Part shown: one piece after another, positions 1 to 8,302 of the stretch
How positions within the stretch are numbered: the first letter of the stretch is position 1
How the letters are laid out: every line of letters starts with the position of its first letter
Position numbers and translations under genes: made by a program
The notes under the pieces: generated by a model
What the model was told of the DNA's origin: nothing
Databases searched by the model: none
Seen by the model: the letters and a program-made list of their open reading frames with translations, nothing else
DNA from: Novosphingobium sp. Leaf2
GTDB taxonomy: Bacteria; Pseudomonadota; Alphaproteobacteria; Sphingomonadales; Sphingomonadaceae
Direction: 5' to 3'
DNA length: 64,000 bases
Assembly: GCF_001421325.1 (NCBI RefSeq)
Contig: NZ_LMJY01000012.1
Span: 62,001 to 126,000 of the forward strand

Positions 1-489
1 GGCCAGATCGATCCCAAACTTAGAGGCAAGGCTCAGCTCGGAATATTCGGAAGATACGCGCAAGCGAACGCACAGGCGCAGATCGCGCGCCTCGTTTCCG
101 TCAACATCGGTGGTCGCTGCAACAATCTTCTCGACCTCCTCGACAGTGTCGAGGCTGAAGGTGCGCACGCCGTGTTCGAAGTACGCCTCGCGGATCGCGC
201 TGGCGGTCTTCACGGGGTGCATGAAGCACAGCGTAGCGGCCGGCAAGGTGGCGCGCACCATGCGAACTTCAGCGATCGAAGCGACGTCGTAGTGCGTGAT
301 CCCGTTGTCCCACAGCACCCGGATGAGATCGGGAGAGGGGTTCGCCTTCACCGCATAGAGCGACTTGCCAGGAAACTTCGTGGCGAAGAATCGGGCAGCC
401 CGGGCCGCGGCATGCGGACGGTTGAGGATCACGGGTTCGTCAGGCGCGAGTGCGCCCGCTACAGCCGATGCATCAAGAAAAGTGTGCAA
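1..489 (-). CDS. Ornithine/lysine-type PLP decarboxylase, N-terminal part (cut by window edge)
   Basis: Fold-type III (alanine-racemase-like) PLP decarboxylase, probably ornithine decarboxylase making putrescine. The visible 163 residues contain the PLP-lysine motif LYAVKANPS, then HYDVASIAEV, and SEYSELSLASKFGIDLA at the window edge, all typical of the ODC family. The frame stays open upstream to an ATG at 627, but homology-like sequence begins with LHTFLDASAV. I therefore place the start at the TTG at 489, behind a GGGGG-containing stretch. The 46-residue extension from 627 is the alternative. It lies beside nspC and a carboxynorspermidine synthase, which supports a polyamine role. Family assignment is firm; substrate and start are less certain. 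Confidence 0.85.
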   Translation of the reverse strand, partial: MHTFLDASAVAGALAPDEPVILNRPHAAARAARFFATKFPGKSLYAVKANPSPDLIRVLWDNGITHYDVASIAEVRMVRATLPAATLCFMHPVKTASAIREAYFEHGVRTFSLDTVEEVEKIVAATTDVDGNEARDLRLCVRLRVSSEYSELSLASKFGIDLA

Positions 490-839
490 ATCAAGGGACC
501 CCCAAACGGTGTTTGTGCCAAAAAGCTGCCTTGCGGTTTGGAAGTCCCCATGGGGCAGCGAGGGGCGGATATAGGGCTCAGGTCCTGAATCGCAAGTGAA
601 AAACGGACCCTGTAACAAAAACGTCATCGTACGATCAGGGATGACGAACAGACGTCAAAAATATTTCAGAAATGTGATGTATATCAGAACGTTAAGACAG
701 GAAGCCTGTGAGGATACCTGATACCGACATCGAGCGTAGAATGTGGTGCGCATGAATGTCTGAAACGCACCGCCGCCCTATACGGCTGCAAGGTGATTCG
801 AGCGTATCAGCCAGACCGCACCGCGAACGCGGCCAACCG
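490..839. other. Gene-free stretch upstream of the decarboxylase
   Basis: About 350 bases between the two minus-strand PLP decarboxylases. It presumably holds the promoter of the partial gene, plus the possible 46-codon extension up to the ATG at 627. A small ACAGG-AAG-CCTGT dyad near 698-710 is too short to interpret. I see no other gene. Confidence 0.4.
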
Positions 840-2018
840 TCAGCTCAGCCGGTCGCGGAAATCTTCGTATGTGAACTGGCGCACGCATTCCAACGCGTCA
901 CTTTCCGAATCCCACAACCAGATCGAAGGTAGCGGCACGCCGTTGAACGTGGTCGTCTTCACCATCGAATAATGCGCCTGGTCCAAAAACGCGAAGCGTT
1001 GGCCCGGCTCCGGCTCGACGGGCATGACGTAATCCCCGATCACGTCTCCAGCGAGGCACGAGGGGCCACCCAGCCGGATCGGCTCGGCATCGCCGGTATC
1101 GCCCTCGTCCAGCATGGCGGGACGATAGGGCGCCTCGATGACATCGGGCATGTGGCAGGTAGCGGAAATATCCACCACCGCCACCGGCATCCCGTTCCAG
1201 CCCACGTCAAGGATGGTGCCCACCAGTATCCCGGCATCCAGCGCCACCGCCTCACCCGGCTCGATGTAGATCTGCGCGCCGGTGTCCTCGGCCATGTCAG
1301 CCAAAAATTCGATCAGCTCCTCACGCTGGTAATCGGCGCGGGTAACGTGGTGGCCTCCGCCGATGTTGATCCACTTAAACTGGCCGAAATACGGCTCCAG
1401 ATAATCGAACACCTTCTCCCACGTGCGCTGTAGGGGCTCGAAATCCTGCTCGCACAAATTGTGGAAATGGATGCCGTCCACCAGTTCGACATGCTCTGCC
1501 GTCAACTGGTCGATCGGGAAGCCCAGGCGTGAATGCGGGGCGGACGGATCGTACTTGAGCACTTCGCCTTCGGGGTGCTGCGGGTTGATCCGCAGGCCGA
1601 TATCGAAACGGTCGCCGCGCGCCCGCGCGCCCTCGATAAAGGGCCAGAACCGCTCGATCTGGGTGGGTGAATTGAAAACCACATGGTCGGAGAGGCGCAG
1701 GATCTCGTCCATGTCCTCGGGCTTATAGGCCGCGCAGTACGTTGTGATTTCGCCGTCGTAGAACTCGGACGCCAGGCGCGCTTCCCACAGGCCCGAGGTG
1801 CATACGCCGTCGAGATATTCGCCCACGATGGGCGCGGTGGACCACATCGAGAACGCTTTCAGCGCACAGAGAACTTTCGCGCCGGACTGCTCACCAATGT
1901 CAGCCAGCACCCGCAGGTTGGCGCGCAACTTTGCCGCGTCCACCACGAAGGCGGGGCTGTCCACGCGGGACAGATCGAAATCGGCAAAGGCGCCCGGATC
2001 GCCGGCTCTGGTTTCCAT
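840..2018 (-). CDS. nspC: Carboxynorspermidine decarboxylase
   Basis: 392-residue PLP enzyme of the carboxynorspermidine/carboxyspermidine decarboxylase family. It releases CO2 from the carboxy-polyamine made by the upstream dehydrogenase and acts in the cytoplasm. The PLP lysine is in VLCALKAFSMW (about residue 54). The substrate-side motif HFHNLCEQ and the glycine-rich phosphate-binding segment NIGGGHHVTR are also characteristic. The start is an ATG at 2018. The gene follows the synthase after 90 bp that carry two hairpins. Whether the product is spermidine, norspermidine or homospermidine cannot be read from sequence. Confidence 0.93.
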   Translation of the reverse strand: METRAGDPGAFADFDLSRVDSPAFVVDAAKLRANLRVLADIGEQSGAKVLCALKAFSMWSTAPIVGEYLDGVCTSGLWEARLASEFYDGEITTYCAAYKPEDMDEILRLSDHVVFNSPTQIERFWPFIEGARARGDRFDIGLRINPQHPEGEVLKYDPSAPHSRLGFPIDQLTAEHVELVDGIHFHNLCEQDFEPLQRTWEKVFDYLEPYFGQFKWINIGGGHHVTRADYQREELIEFLADMAEDTGAQIYIEPGEAVALDAGILVGTILDVGWNGMPVAVVDISATCHMPDVIEAPYRPAMLDEGDTGDAEPIRLGGPSCLAGDVIGDYVMPVEPEPGQRFAFLDQAHYSMVKTTTFNGVPLPSIWLWDSESDALECVRQFTYEDFRDRLS

Positions 2019-2041
2019 ATGCGTGGTCCTGCAATCAGCTG

Positions 2042-2083
2042 GCCCGATCGAACGGGCATGGCCCCCACGTTACGCAGGGGCCA
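2042..2083 (-). promoter_or_regulatory. Tandem hairpins in the synthase-nspC gap
   Basis: The 90-bp gap between the two polyamine genes contains TGGCCCC/GGGGCCA (2059-2065 with 2077-2083) and GCCCG/CGGGC (2042-2046 with 2053-2057). On the minus-strand transcript these would form two adjacent stem-loops just upstream of nspC. There is no T-tract, so a processing or stability element is more likely than a terminator. Function is inferred only. Confidence 0.4.
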
Positions 2084-2108
2084 GAAGAGAGGCTATGCCG
2101 GTGGGCGA

Positions 2109-3320
2109 TCAGAACGGCAGCGGCTGCGCCAGTTCCTCGACCGTCCAGGGCAGGCCGTGGTTGTTCAGCATGTCCATGAACGGATCGGGATCGAACTGCT
2201 CAATGTTGAACACGCCCTGCCCCTGCCATGCCCCGGTCAGGATCATCGCGGCGCCGATCATCGCGGGAACCCCGGTGGTATAGCTGACCGCCTGATTGCC
2301 GGTTTCGGCGTAGGCATCTTCATGGTCGCATATGTTCTTGATGTAAAACGTCTTTTCGCCTGAACCGTCCAGCGCTTCACCGGTGGCGATATCGCCGATA
2401 TTGGTCTTGCCCTTGGTAGTGGGACCAAGCGAGGCCGGTTCGGGCAGCACAGCTTTCAGGAACTGCAGCGGCACGATTTCCACGCCGTTGTACAGCACCG
2501 GGTCGATGCGCGTCATGCCCACGTTCTGCAGCACGGTCAGGTGCTGGATATAGGCATCGCCGAACGTCATCCAGAAGCGCGCGCGCTCCATTTCGGGCAC
2601 GAACCGGGCCAGGCTTTCCAGCTCTTCGTGGTACATCATGTACATGTTCTTGGGGCCTACGGCCTCGAAGTCGAACGCGACCTTTTTGGCCATCGCGGGC
2701 GTTTCCACGAACTGGCCGTTTTCCCAGTGCCGGGCCGGCGCGGTGACTTCGCGGATGTTGATTTCCGGGTTGAAGTTGGTGGCAAAGGCCTGGCCATGAT
2801 CGCCGCCGTTGCAGTCCAGAATATCGAGCGTACGGATAGTCTTGAGCTTGTGCTTCTTGAGCCACATCGCGAACACGCTGGTGACGCCCGGATCGAAGCC
2901 CGAACCCAGCAGCGCCATCAGTCCGGCGTCGCGGAACCTGTCATGATACGCCCACTGCCAGTGATACTCGAACTTGGCGACGTCTTTGGGCTCGTAGTTC
3001 GCAGTGTCCATGTAATGCGTGCCGGTGGCAAGGCAGGCGTCCATGATCGCCAGATCCTGATACGGCAGCGCCAGATTGACCACGAGCTTGGGTGCGATTT
3101 CGCGGATAAGCGCCGTGGTGGCGGCAACGTCATCAGCGTCGATCGCATATGTCGCGATGGAAACGCCGGTGCGCTGCTTGACCGACTGCGCGATCGCCTC
3201 GCACTTCGACACGGTGCGGCTGGCGAGATGGATGTCGCTGAAGATGTCGGGGTTCATCGCCATCTTGTGCACCGCGACCGAGCCGACGCCGCCCGCACCA
3301 ATCACCAGAACCTTGCTCAC
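2109..3320 (-). CDS. Carboxynorspermidine synthase (saccharopine dehydrogenase-like)
   Basis: 403-residue NAD(P)-dependent reductase of the saccharopine dehydrogenase/CANSDH family. It condenses a diamine with aspartate semialdehyde to give the carboxy-polyamine substrate of NspC. The N-terminal Rossmann motif is VLVIGAGGVGS, followed by HLASRT and the conserved GTHYMDTANYE segment. I chose the GTG at 3320 because the Rossmann strand begins immediately after it and AGGAG lies 8 bases upstream; the frame is open further to 3389 without family-like sequence. It is first in a polyamine operon with nspC and is transcribed divergently from btaA. Confidence 0.92.
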   Translation of the reverse strand: MSKVLVIGAGGVGSVAVHKMAMNPDIFSDIHLASRTVSKCEAIAQSVKQRTGVSIATYAIDADDVAATTALIREIAPKLVVNLALPYQDLAIMDACLATGTHYMDTANYEPKDVAKFEYHWQWAYHDRFRDAGLMALLGSGFDPGVTSVFAMWLKKHKLKTIRTLDILDCNGGDHGQAFATNFNPEINIREVTAPARHWENGQFVETPAMAKKVAFDFEAVGPKNMYMMYHEELESLARFVPEMERARFWMTFGDAYIQHLTVLQNVGMTRIDPVLYNGVEIVPLQFLKAVLPEPASLGPTTKGKTNIGDIATGEALDGSGEKTFYIKNICDHEDAYAETGNQAVSYTTGVPAMIGAAMILTGAWQGQGVFNIEQFDPDPFMDMLNNHGLPWTVEELAQPLPF

Positions 3321-3505
3321 CAACCTGTCTCCTTCGGCACGGGCCAAAATATAAAGCGGGGCATATAGGGCTCCTGTGTGACAACTCAACTGCGCAGCGC
3401 CGATGGGGCCCTTTGCGTTGTCATAAACCGCCTTCGATACGTCATCGCCCGGTCACCGCGTGGTGGCATTCCGGCCCCCACAGCCCCTCGAAGGACCTTT
3501 GCGCC

Positions 3506-4720
3506 ATGCCCTCATCCCGCTCACGCCTGATCGAGAACGCCGTCGTGCGCAATGCTGGCGATCGCAAAACGCGCCTGCTCGACAAGGCCTTCGCATTTGC
3601 CTTCAAGGGGCTGGTTTATGCGCAGATCTGGGAAGATCCGGTGGCCGACATGGATGCGTTGGCGATCACGCCGGACAGCCGTATCATCACCATCGCCAGC
3701 GGCGGCTGCAACGCACTCTCTTATCTGACGGCAGACCCAGCGCACATCACCGTGGTGGACCTGAACACAGCGCATATCGCGCTTAACACGCTCAAGCACG
3801 CGGCTGTCCGCCACTTGGACGATGCGCAGGTGCGCCGTTTCGTCGCGCAAGCCGACCATCCCGATAACGTCGCCTTGTATCACCAGCGGCTGGCCCCGCA
3901 CCTGGACGAGCCGACCCGGCGCTATTGGGAGGGCCGAGATCTGACCGGACGCCGCCGGATCGCCGCTTTCACGCGCGGGTTCTACCGGCAGGGCCTGCTG
4001 GGCGGCTTCATCGGCGCAGCGCACATCGTTGCCCGGCTGCACAAGGTCGATCCCGCCGAGATCCTTGCCGCAGGCTCGTTGGAGGAACAGCGCCGGGTGT
4101 TCGACGAGCGGCTGGCCCCGGTGTTCGAGCGCCCCCTTGTGCGCTGGCTCACCCGCCATCCCGCCTCGCTGTTCGGGCTGGGCATTCCGCCCGCGCAATA
4201 CGAAGCGCTCGCGGGCGGACACACCATGGCCGACGTGCTGCGCGAACGCCTGGAAAAGCTGGCCTGCGATTTTGCGGTGAACGACAATTACTTCGCATGG
4301 CAGGCCTTTTCGCGCGGATATGGCCGGGCCGATGGCGCACCCCTGCCCCCATACCTTCAGGAGGCGAACCTTCCCGTGGTACGCGCCCGGCTGGACCGGC
4401 TGGACTTGCGCCACGCCAACTTCACCCACGTTCTGGCCGCTGCGGCCCCGGCCAGCTACGACCGCTACATCCTGCTGGATGCGCAAGACTGGATGAGCGA
4501 CGAGCAGCTGACTGAATTATGGACGCAGATCACCCGCACCGCCCGCCCTGGCGCGCGCGTCCTTTTCCGCACCGCAGCCGCCCCTTCGCTTTTGCCGGGC
4601 CGCGTACCGGATGCGCTACTGGCCCGCTGGACCTACCGCGAGGCCGAATCGCACATCGCCACAGCGTCTGACCGTTCGTCGATCTATGGCGGCGTTCACC
4701 TCTACGTGCTTGCGGACTGA
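3506..4720 (+). CDS. btaA: BtaA: S-adenosylmethionine-diacylglycerol 3-amino-3-carboxypropyltransferase
   Basis: 404-residue DUF3419/BtaA protein. It transfers the 3-amino-3-carboxypropyl group of SAM to diacylglycerol, the first step of the betaine lipid DGTS at the inner membrane. Recognisable segments are GLVYAQIWEDPVADMDALAI near the N-terminus and IITIASGGCNALSYL, the BtaA SAM-binding loop, followed by VVDLNTAH. The ATG at 3506 has AAGGA ten bases upstream, and the frame before it does not resemble the family. btaB follows after two bases. Betaine lipids generally replace phospholipids under phosphate limitation, but I could not identify a convincing Pho box. Confidence 0.93.
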   Translation: MPSSRSRLIENAVVRNAGDRKTRLLDKAFAFAFKGLVYAQIWEDPVADMDALAITPDSRIITIASGGCNALSYLTADPAHITVVDLNTAHIALNTLKHAAVRHLDDAQVRRFVAQADHPDNVALYHQRLAPHLDEPTRRYWEGRDLTGRRRIAAFTRGFYRQGLLGGFIGAAHIVARLHKVDPAEILAAGSLEEQRRVFDERLAPVFERPLVRWLTRHPASLFGLGIPPAQYEALAGGHTMADVLRERLEKLACDFAVNDNYFAWQAFSRGYGRADGAPLPPYLQEANLPVVRARLDRLDLRHANFTHVLAAAAPASYDRYILLDAQDWMSDEQLTELWTQITRTARPGARVLFRTAAAPSLLPGRVPDALLARWTYREAESHIATASDRSSIYGGVHLYVLAD

Positions 4721-4722
4721 TT

Positions 4723-5355
4723 GTGATGGCCAGCGATCATGCCGCGCTGATGGACCGGGTCTATCGCTGGCAGCGGCCCATCTATGACCTGACGCGCAAA
4801 TACTACCTGTTTGGGCGCGACCGGCTGATCGACGAACTGGATGCCCGGCGCGGCATGGCGGTGCTGGAAATCGGCTGCGGCACCGGGCGCAACCTGTCGC
4901 TGATCGGGGCGCGGTGGCCGGGGGTGAAGCTCCACGGCCTCGACATCTCGCACGAGATGCTGCGCAGCGCCCGCAAGCGGATGGGCATGAACGCAACGCT
5001 GGCGCAGGCCGACGCCACGCGGTTCGATGCCGCTTCCGTGCTGGGGCGCGACACTTTCGATCGCGTGGTGCTGTCCTATGCGGTGTCGATGATCCCGGAC
5101 TGGGAGGCCGCGGTGGCACAAGCCGCCGCCGTGCTGGGGCCGCGCGGCACGCTGACCATCGTCGACTTTGGCGATGGCAGCGGCTTGCCCGCCTTTGCGA
5201 GAAAACTGCTGCATGCCTGGCTGCGGCAGTTCCACGTCACCCCACGCCGCGATCTAGGCAACGCGGCGGCCTTCATTGCGCGCATGCAGGGCCTGCACCT
5301 TGAACACCGGCGCGGACCGCTGGGGTATTATCAGATCGTGCGCCTTTCACGCTAG
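4723..5355 (+). CDS. btaB: BtaB: SAM-dependent N-methyltransferase of DGTS synthesis
   Basis: 210-residue class I methyltransferase directly behind btaA, expected to trimethylate diacylglycerylhomoserine to DGTS. SAM motif I is VLEIGCGTGRN (about residues 47-57). LHGLDISHEML and a post-II segment VVLSYAVSMIPDWE follow. The frame starts at a GTG (4723) or the ATG one codon later; either is coupled to the btaA stop. Assignment rests on the methyltransferase fold plus the strict btaAB arrangement. Confidence 0.9.
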   Translation: MMASDHAALMDRVYRWQRPIYDLTRKYYLFGRDRLIDELDARRGMAVLEIGCGTGRNLSLIGARWPGVKLHGLDISHEMLRSARKRMGMNATLAQADATRFDAASVLGRDTFDRVVLSYAVSMIPDWEAAVAQAAAVLGPRGTLTIVDFGDGSGLPAFARKLLHAWLRQFHVTPRRDLGNAAAFIARMQGLHLEHRRGPLGYYQIVRLSR

Positions 5356-5461
5356 GCGGATGCGATTTTCGAGGACCGGTCCGGCACGAAAATCGGTGTA
5401 GACATGCACCGCTGGCGCGATATTCTCTGCACCCTAAAAGCAAATGTGCCGGAGAGCGCGC

Positions 5462-5689
5462 ATGGACAGAGGTATGCCACATCGCGGCGTCAAGCCGTTC
5501 CAGATCGTGTTCCTGCTGGTGGAAGCGACGTTCATCGTCCTGACCGTCGCGGCGTTGCTTGATGCTCTGATGGGCCGCAACTGGGGCTTGGGCTGGACGG
5601 TGTTCTTCATCGGCTTCATCGCCAGCGCGTGGGGCGCGGTTTCCTATCCGGTGTGCTGCGGCTGCTACGGCTGGGATCACAAGCACTGA
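5462..5689 (+). CDS. Small two-helix membrane protein, unknown function
   Basis: 75 residues with two predicted membrane helices (about residues 12-35 and 40-62). It ends in a Cys-rich tail, CCGCYGWDHKH, that could bind a metal or face the periplasm. GGAG at 5451-5454 sits seven bases before the ATG at 5462, which decides the start over the longer frame from 5444. I do not recognise a family. Confidence 0.6.
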   Translation: MDRGMPHRGVKPFQIVFLLVEATFIVLTVAALLDALMGRNWGLGWTVFFIGFIASAWGAVSYPVCCGCYGWDHKH

Positions 5690-5732
5690 CCGGCGCATTC
5701 CCAAGCCCGCCCGGTTCGCCTATGACCGGTTG

Positions 5733-5993
5733 ATGGACCTTGACGACCAGCTGCGCCGCTACTTCGCCACCGAAGACCTGACGACGATCACCCCTGCGGG
5801 CCTTGAGGCCGGAGTGGAACGCATGCAGGTGGATTTCGGCATGGAAAAGGACAAGGGTCGCCGCTTCGCGCTATGGGCAATGCTCCACATGTTCGGCGCC
5901 GCCCCCGACCTCGACGTCGCGTTCGACAACGAAACCGACCGCAACACCGCACGCGACTTCATGGACATGATGGAAAAGGCTGCGGGGGATTAA
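5733..5993 (+). CDS. Small acidic hypothetical protein
   Basis: 86 residues, acidic, with no membrane segment. MDLDDQLRRYFATEDL at the start and a C-terminal helix ending DFMDMMEKAAGD are compatible with a compact helical protein. The ATG at 5733 is preferred; a TTG at 5730 gives one more residue. The ribosome-binding site is weak. The composition fits local coding sequence and it lies 43 bp after the preceding small gene. Function unknown. Confidence 0.6.
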   Translation: MDLDDQLRRYFATEDLTTITPAGLEAGVERMQVDFGMEKDKGRRFALWAMLHMFGAAPDLDVAFDNETDRNTARDFMDMMEKAAGD

Positions 5994-6084
5994 GCGTGTG
6001 GGGAAGTTTTGGGTCGACGAAGGGCTCCAAGGACATTTCTGGCGCTAAAAGTGTCAAAAGGCCCATTTTGTTGGGAAGCTGTCG

Positions 6085-6387
6085 TTAGCGAGGACCGGTC
6101 TCCCAGCCTACGAAGCCAACCTTGACGCGGTGTTTCTCGACCCAGCGCATGAGGCACTCGTTCTGATCGTTAGCAAGTGGCAAGGCATCGGCGCTCTTTC
6201 GTCCGAATGCGAAGGTGCCGTCCGGGCCGACCGACCAAGCGATGCTGTCCAGCGGGATGCCGCAGCCGGATAGTGCAGCCCGCACCTCAGCCTCGTTAGT
6301 GCCGTGGCGAGGAAGCATTGCACGGATCATATCGCATCCACCCAGCAGCAACGTACCCGCTGCAATCACCAATATCCGGCATTTCAT
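6085..6387 (-). CDS. Small lipoprotein, unknown function
   Basis: 100-residue predicted lipoprotein. It has MKCR followed by a hydrophobic stretch and the lipobox LLGGC, with the acylated Cys at about residue 18. The mature part has two further Cys (SGCGIPL and NECLMRW) and a tryptophan-containing end. It probably sits on the periplasmic side of a membrane. No family is recognised, and its neighbours give no functional hint. Confidence 0.65.
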   Translation of the reverse strand: MKCRILVIAAGTLLLGGCDMIRAMLPRHGTNEAEVRAALSGCGIPLDSIAWSVGPDGTFAFGRKSADALPLANDQNECLMRWVEKHRVKVGFVGWETGPR

Positions 6388-6513
6388 CCAGCGAGGTTAG
6401 CGGAGCGCTGAATGTATGCAATGGGGCGTAAACGGAAATTCCGCTTGCCGGTGAGTGACGAAAACGCACACTGCAGCGAAGTCCATTTCATCCACGCCGC
6501 ATTGTGATCGCCG

Positions 6514-8301
6514 CTAAGGCGCGACCTGACGAAATCCCGCCGGCTGCACATTGCTCAACATCGCCCGCGCTTTGTCGAGCAACGCCCTGGCGGTGGCGGG
6601 CTGTTCGCCCAGTGCGGCGTAGCTGGCGCCCAGCGCCTGCGCCGCCAGCGGGTTGGCGAGTTGCAGCCGATACGCGCTGAGCGCCGCCTCCTGCGCCGCG
6701 CGGGGGTTACCGGCGGCCAGTTCGACGCGGGACAGTTCGACCAGCAGATCGACATCGCCCTGCCCGCCATTGGCGCGCAGCCATGTCAGGATAGCGCGGG
6801 CGCGGCCCAGATCCCCGGTCACCGCGGCCAGATTGGCTGCGGCGCGCAGAGCCGGTCGGCTGGTGGGGTTCTGCGCCAGATAGGCGTTCACCAGCACGCT
6901 GCCGCCGCGCAGGTCACCCGCCACCGCGAAAGCTGCGACGCGCCGCAGGAACAGGCTTTCAGGATCGCGGATCACGGCGGCCAGCGCATAGCGTTCCTGC
7001 GCCTGCGCCCCATGCCCCAGCGCCAGCTGCACATCGCCCGCCAGCGCCTGCGCGTCATAGAAGCCGGGGTCGGACCGGCGCGCCGCTTCGGCCACGGACT
7101 GCGCGGCTTCGCCTTGCCCCTGCGCCAGCAGCGCGCCCACGCGGCCCGCATCCGCCAGCACCCGCAGGCCCGCCGGTTGCGGGCGGGCGGCGCGGTCCAG
7201 CAGTTCGCCGGCCCGCTGGCGCTCGCCCAGCACCTCGAACGCGCGCGCCATCGTGGTGAGCATGTAGGGTGAGGCGCTGTCGATCTCGTCCGCAAACCGC
7301 GTGGTCGCATAGCCGAACTGGCCGCCCATCACGATCGCGCGCAGCAGCAGTTCGCGCGCCCGCACGCTGTCCGGTCGCGCCTGCAACACCGCTTCGAGGG
7401 CTTCCTGCGCCGCCGAGGCATTGCCGGCGGCGATCTCCACCACGCCGTGCAGCATCTGCACGCCGGGCTGATCGTCCAGCTTGCCCTTCGTGCGGGCCAA
7501 CAAGCTGCGCGCCAGCGCATAATTGCCCGCCCGCGCCGCTACCACCGCCTGCAGATAGAACGCGCGCGGGTTTTTGGCGCTGAGTTGCAGGACACGCCGG
7601 GTTATCGTCACGCACTCGCTGGCGTGGCCCAGTTCGCCCAGCGTTGCGGCGTAATTCAGCAGCACCGAAACGTCCTTGGGATCGCGCATCAGCGCGCTCT
7701 CGAACCACGGGATCGCGGCAAGCAGGCCATACGAATCGCGCACCAGTTCGCCGCGAAACTCCAGCGCCCGCACGTCATCCGGCTGCAGCGCGAGCGCATG
7801 TTCGGACGCGTCAATCGCCAGCGTGTGCTCCCCGCCTGCATAGCGCAGCCGCCCGATCTCCACCCACAGCGAGGCATCGCGCGGGATCAGCGCCAGCGCC
7901 TTGTCATATGCGCGCCCGGACGCCGGGAGGTTGCCGTCCAGCCGCTCCAGCAATCCGAGAGAGCGCCACCCGGCAGCGGCGGTCGCGGGCGAAAAGTCAC
8001 CCGGCGCCAGCCACCGCCGCGCCAGATCGCGCCGGTTCTGCGCCATCAGCGCCTGGCCGATCAGCGCGGCCACATCGCGGCGCGGCGCGCCAGCCGCCAA
8101 TGCCGCCCGCAGCTTCATTTCAGCTGCGATGCCATCGCCTTTGGCCAGCGCCTTGCGGCCTTGCTGCAGCACGTTTTCGGCTGAAGGCTGATCGCTTTGC
8201 GCAGGAGCCGCCGCCAACACAAGCGCCCCGCCGATCGCCAGCAGCGGCGCGAGCGTCAGCACGCCCCATCGCAAAACCCGGTTGACCTTGCGCGTGTGCA
8301 C
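6514..8301 (-). CDS. TPR-repeat protein of the XrtA/PEP-CTERM system (PrsT-like)
   Basis: 595 residues made almost entirely of tetratricopeptide-like helical repeats after one hydrophobic N-terminal segment (VLRWGVLTLAPLLAIGGALVLA), so it is probably exported or membrane-anchored. It is fourth in the sugar transferase-prsK-prsR operon, where PrsT sits in other PEP-CTERM systems. It is shorter than classical PrsT (about 900 residues) and lacks a lipobox Cys. The start is taken as the GTG at 8301, one base after the prsR stop. The frame extends to 8412 only inside prsR. The role is inferred from position and repeats: scaffold for EPS or protein export. Confidence 0.78.
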   Translation of the reverse strand: MHTRKVNRVLRWGVLTLAPLLAIGGALVLAAAPAQSDQPSAENVLQQGRKALAKGDGIAAEMKLRAALAAGAPRRDVAALIGQALMAQNRRDLARRWLAPGDFSPATAAAGWRSLGLLERLDGNLPASGRAYDKALALIPRDASLWVEIGRLRYAGGEHTLAIDASEHALALQPDDVRALEFRGELVRDSYGLLAAIPWFESALMRDPKDVSVLLNYAATLGELGHASECVTITRRVLQLSAKNPRAFYLQAVVAARAGNYALARSLLARTKGKLDDQPGVQMLHGVVEIAAGNASAAQEALEAVLQARPDSVRARELLLRAIVMGGQFGYATTRFADEIDSASPYMLTTMARAFEVLGERQRAGELLDRAARPQPAGLRVLADAGRVGALLAQGQGEAAQSVAEAARRSDPGFYDAQALAGDVQLALGHGAQAQERYALAAVIRDPESLFLRRVAAFAVAGDLRGGSVLVNAYLAQNPTSRPALRAAANLAAVTGDLGRARAILTWLRANGGQGDVDLLVELSRVELAAGNPRAAQEAALSAYRLQLANPLAAQALGASYAALGEQPATARALLDKARAMLSNVQPAGFRQVAP

Positions 8302-8302
8302 G

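Noticed and set aside
3418-3445. Pho-box-like TTGTCAT and ACGTCAT upstream of btaA
   Set aside because: Spacing of 21 bases does not match the 11-bp direct-repeat pattern and the second copy is weak; kept only as a hint.
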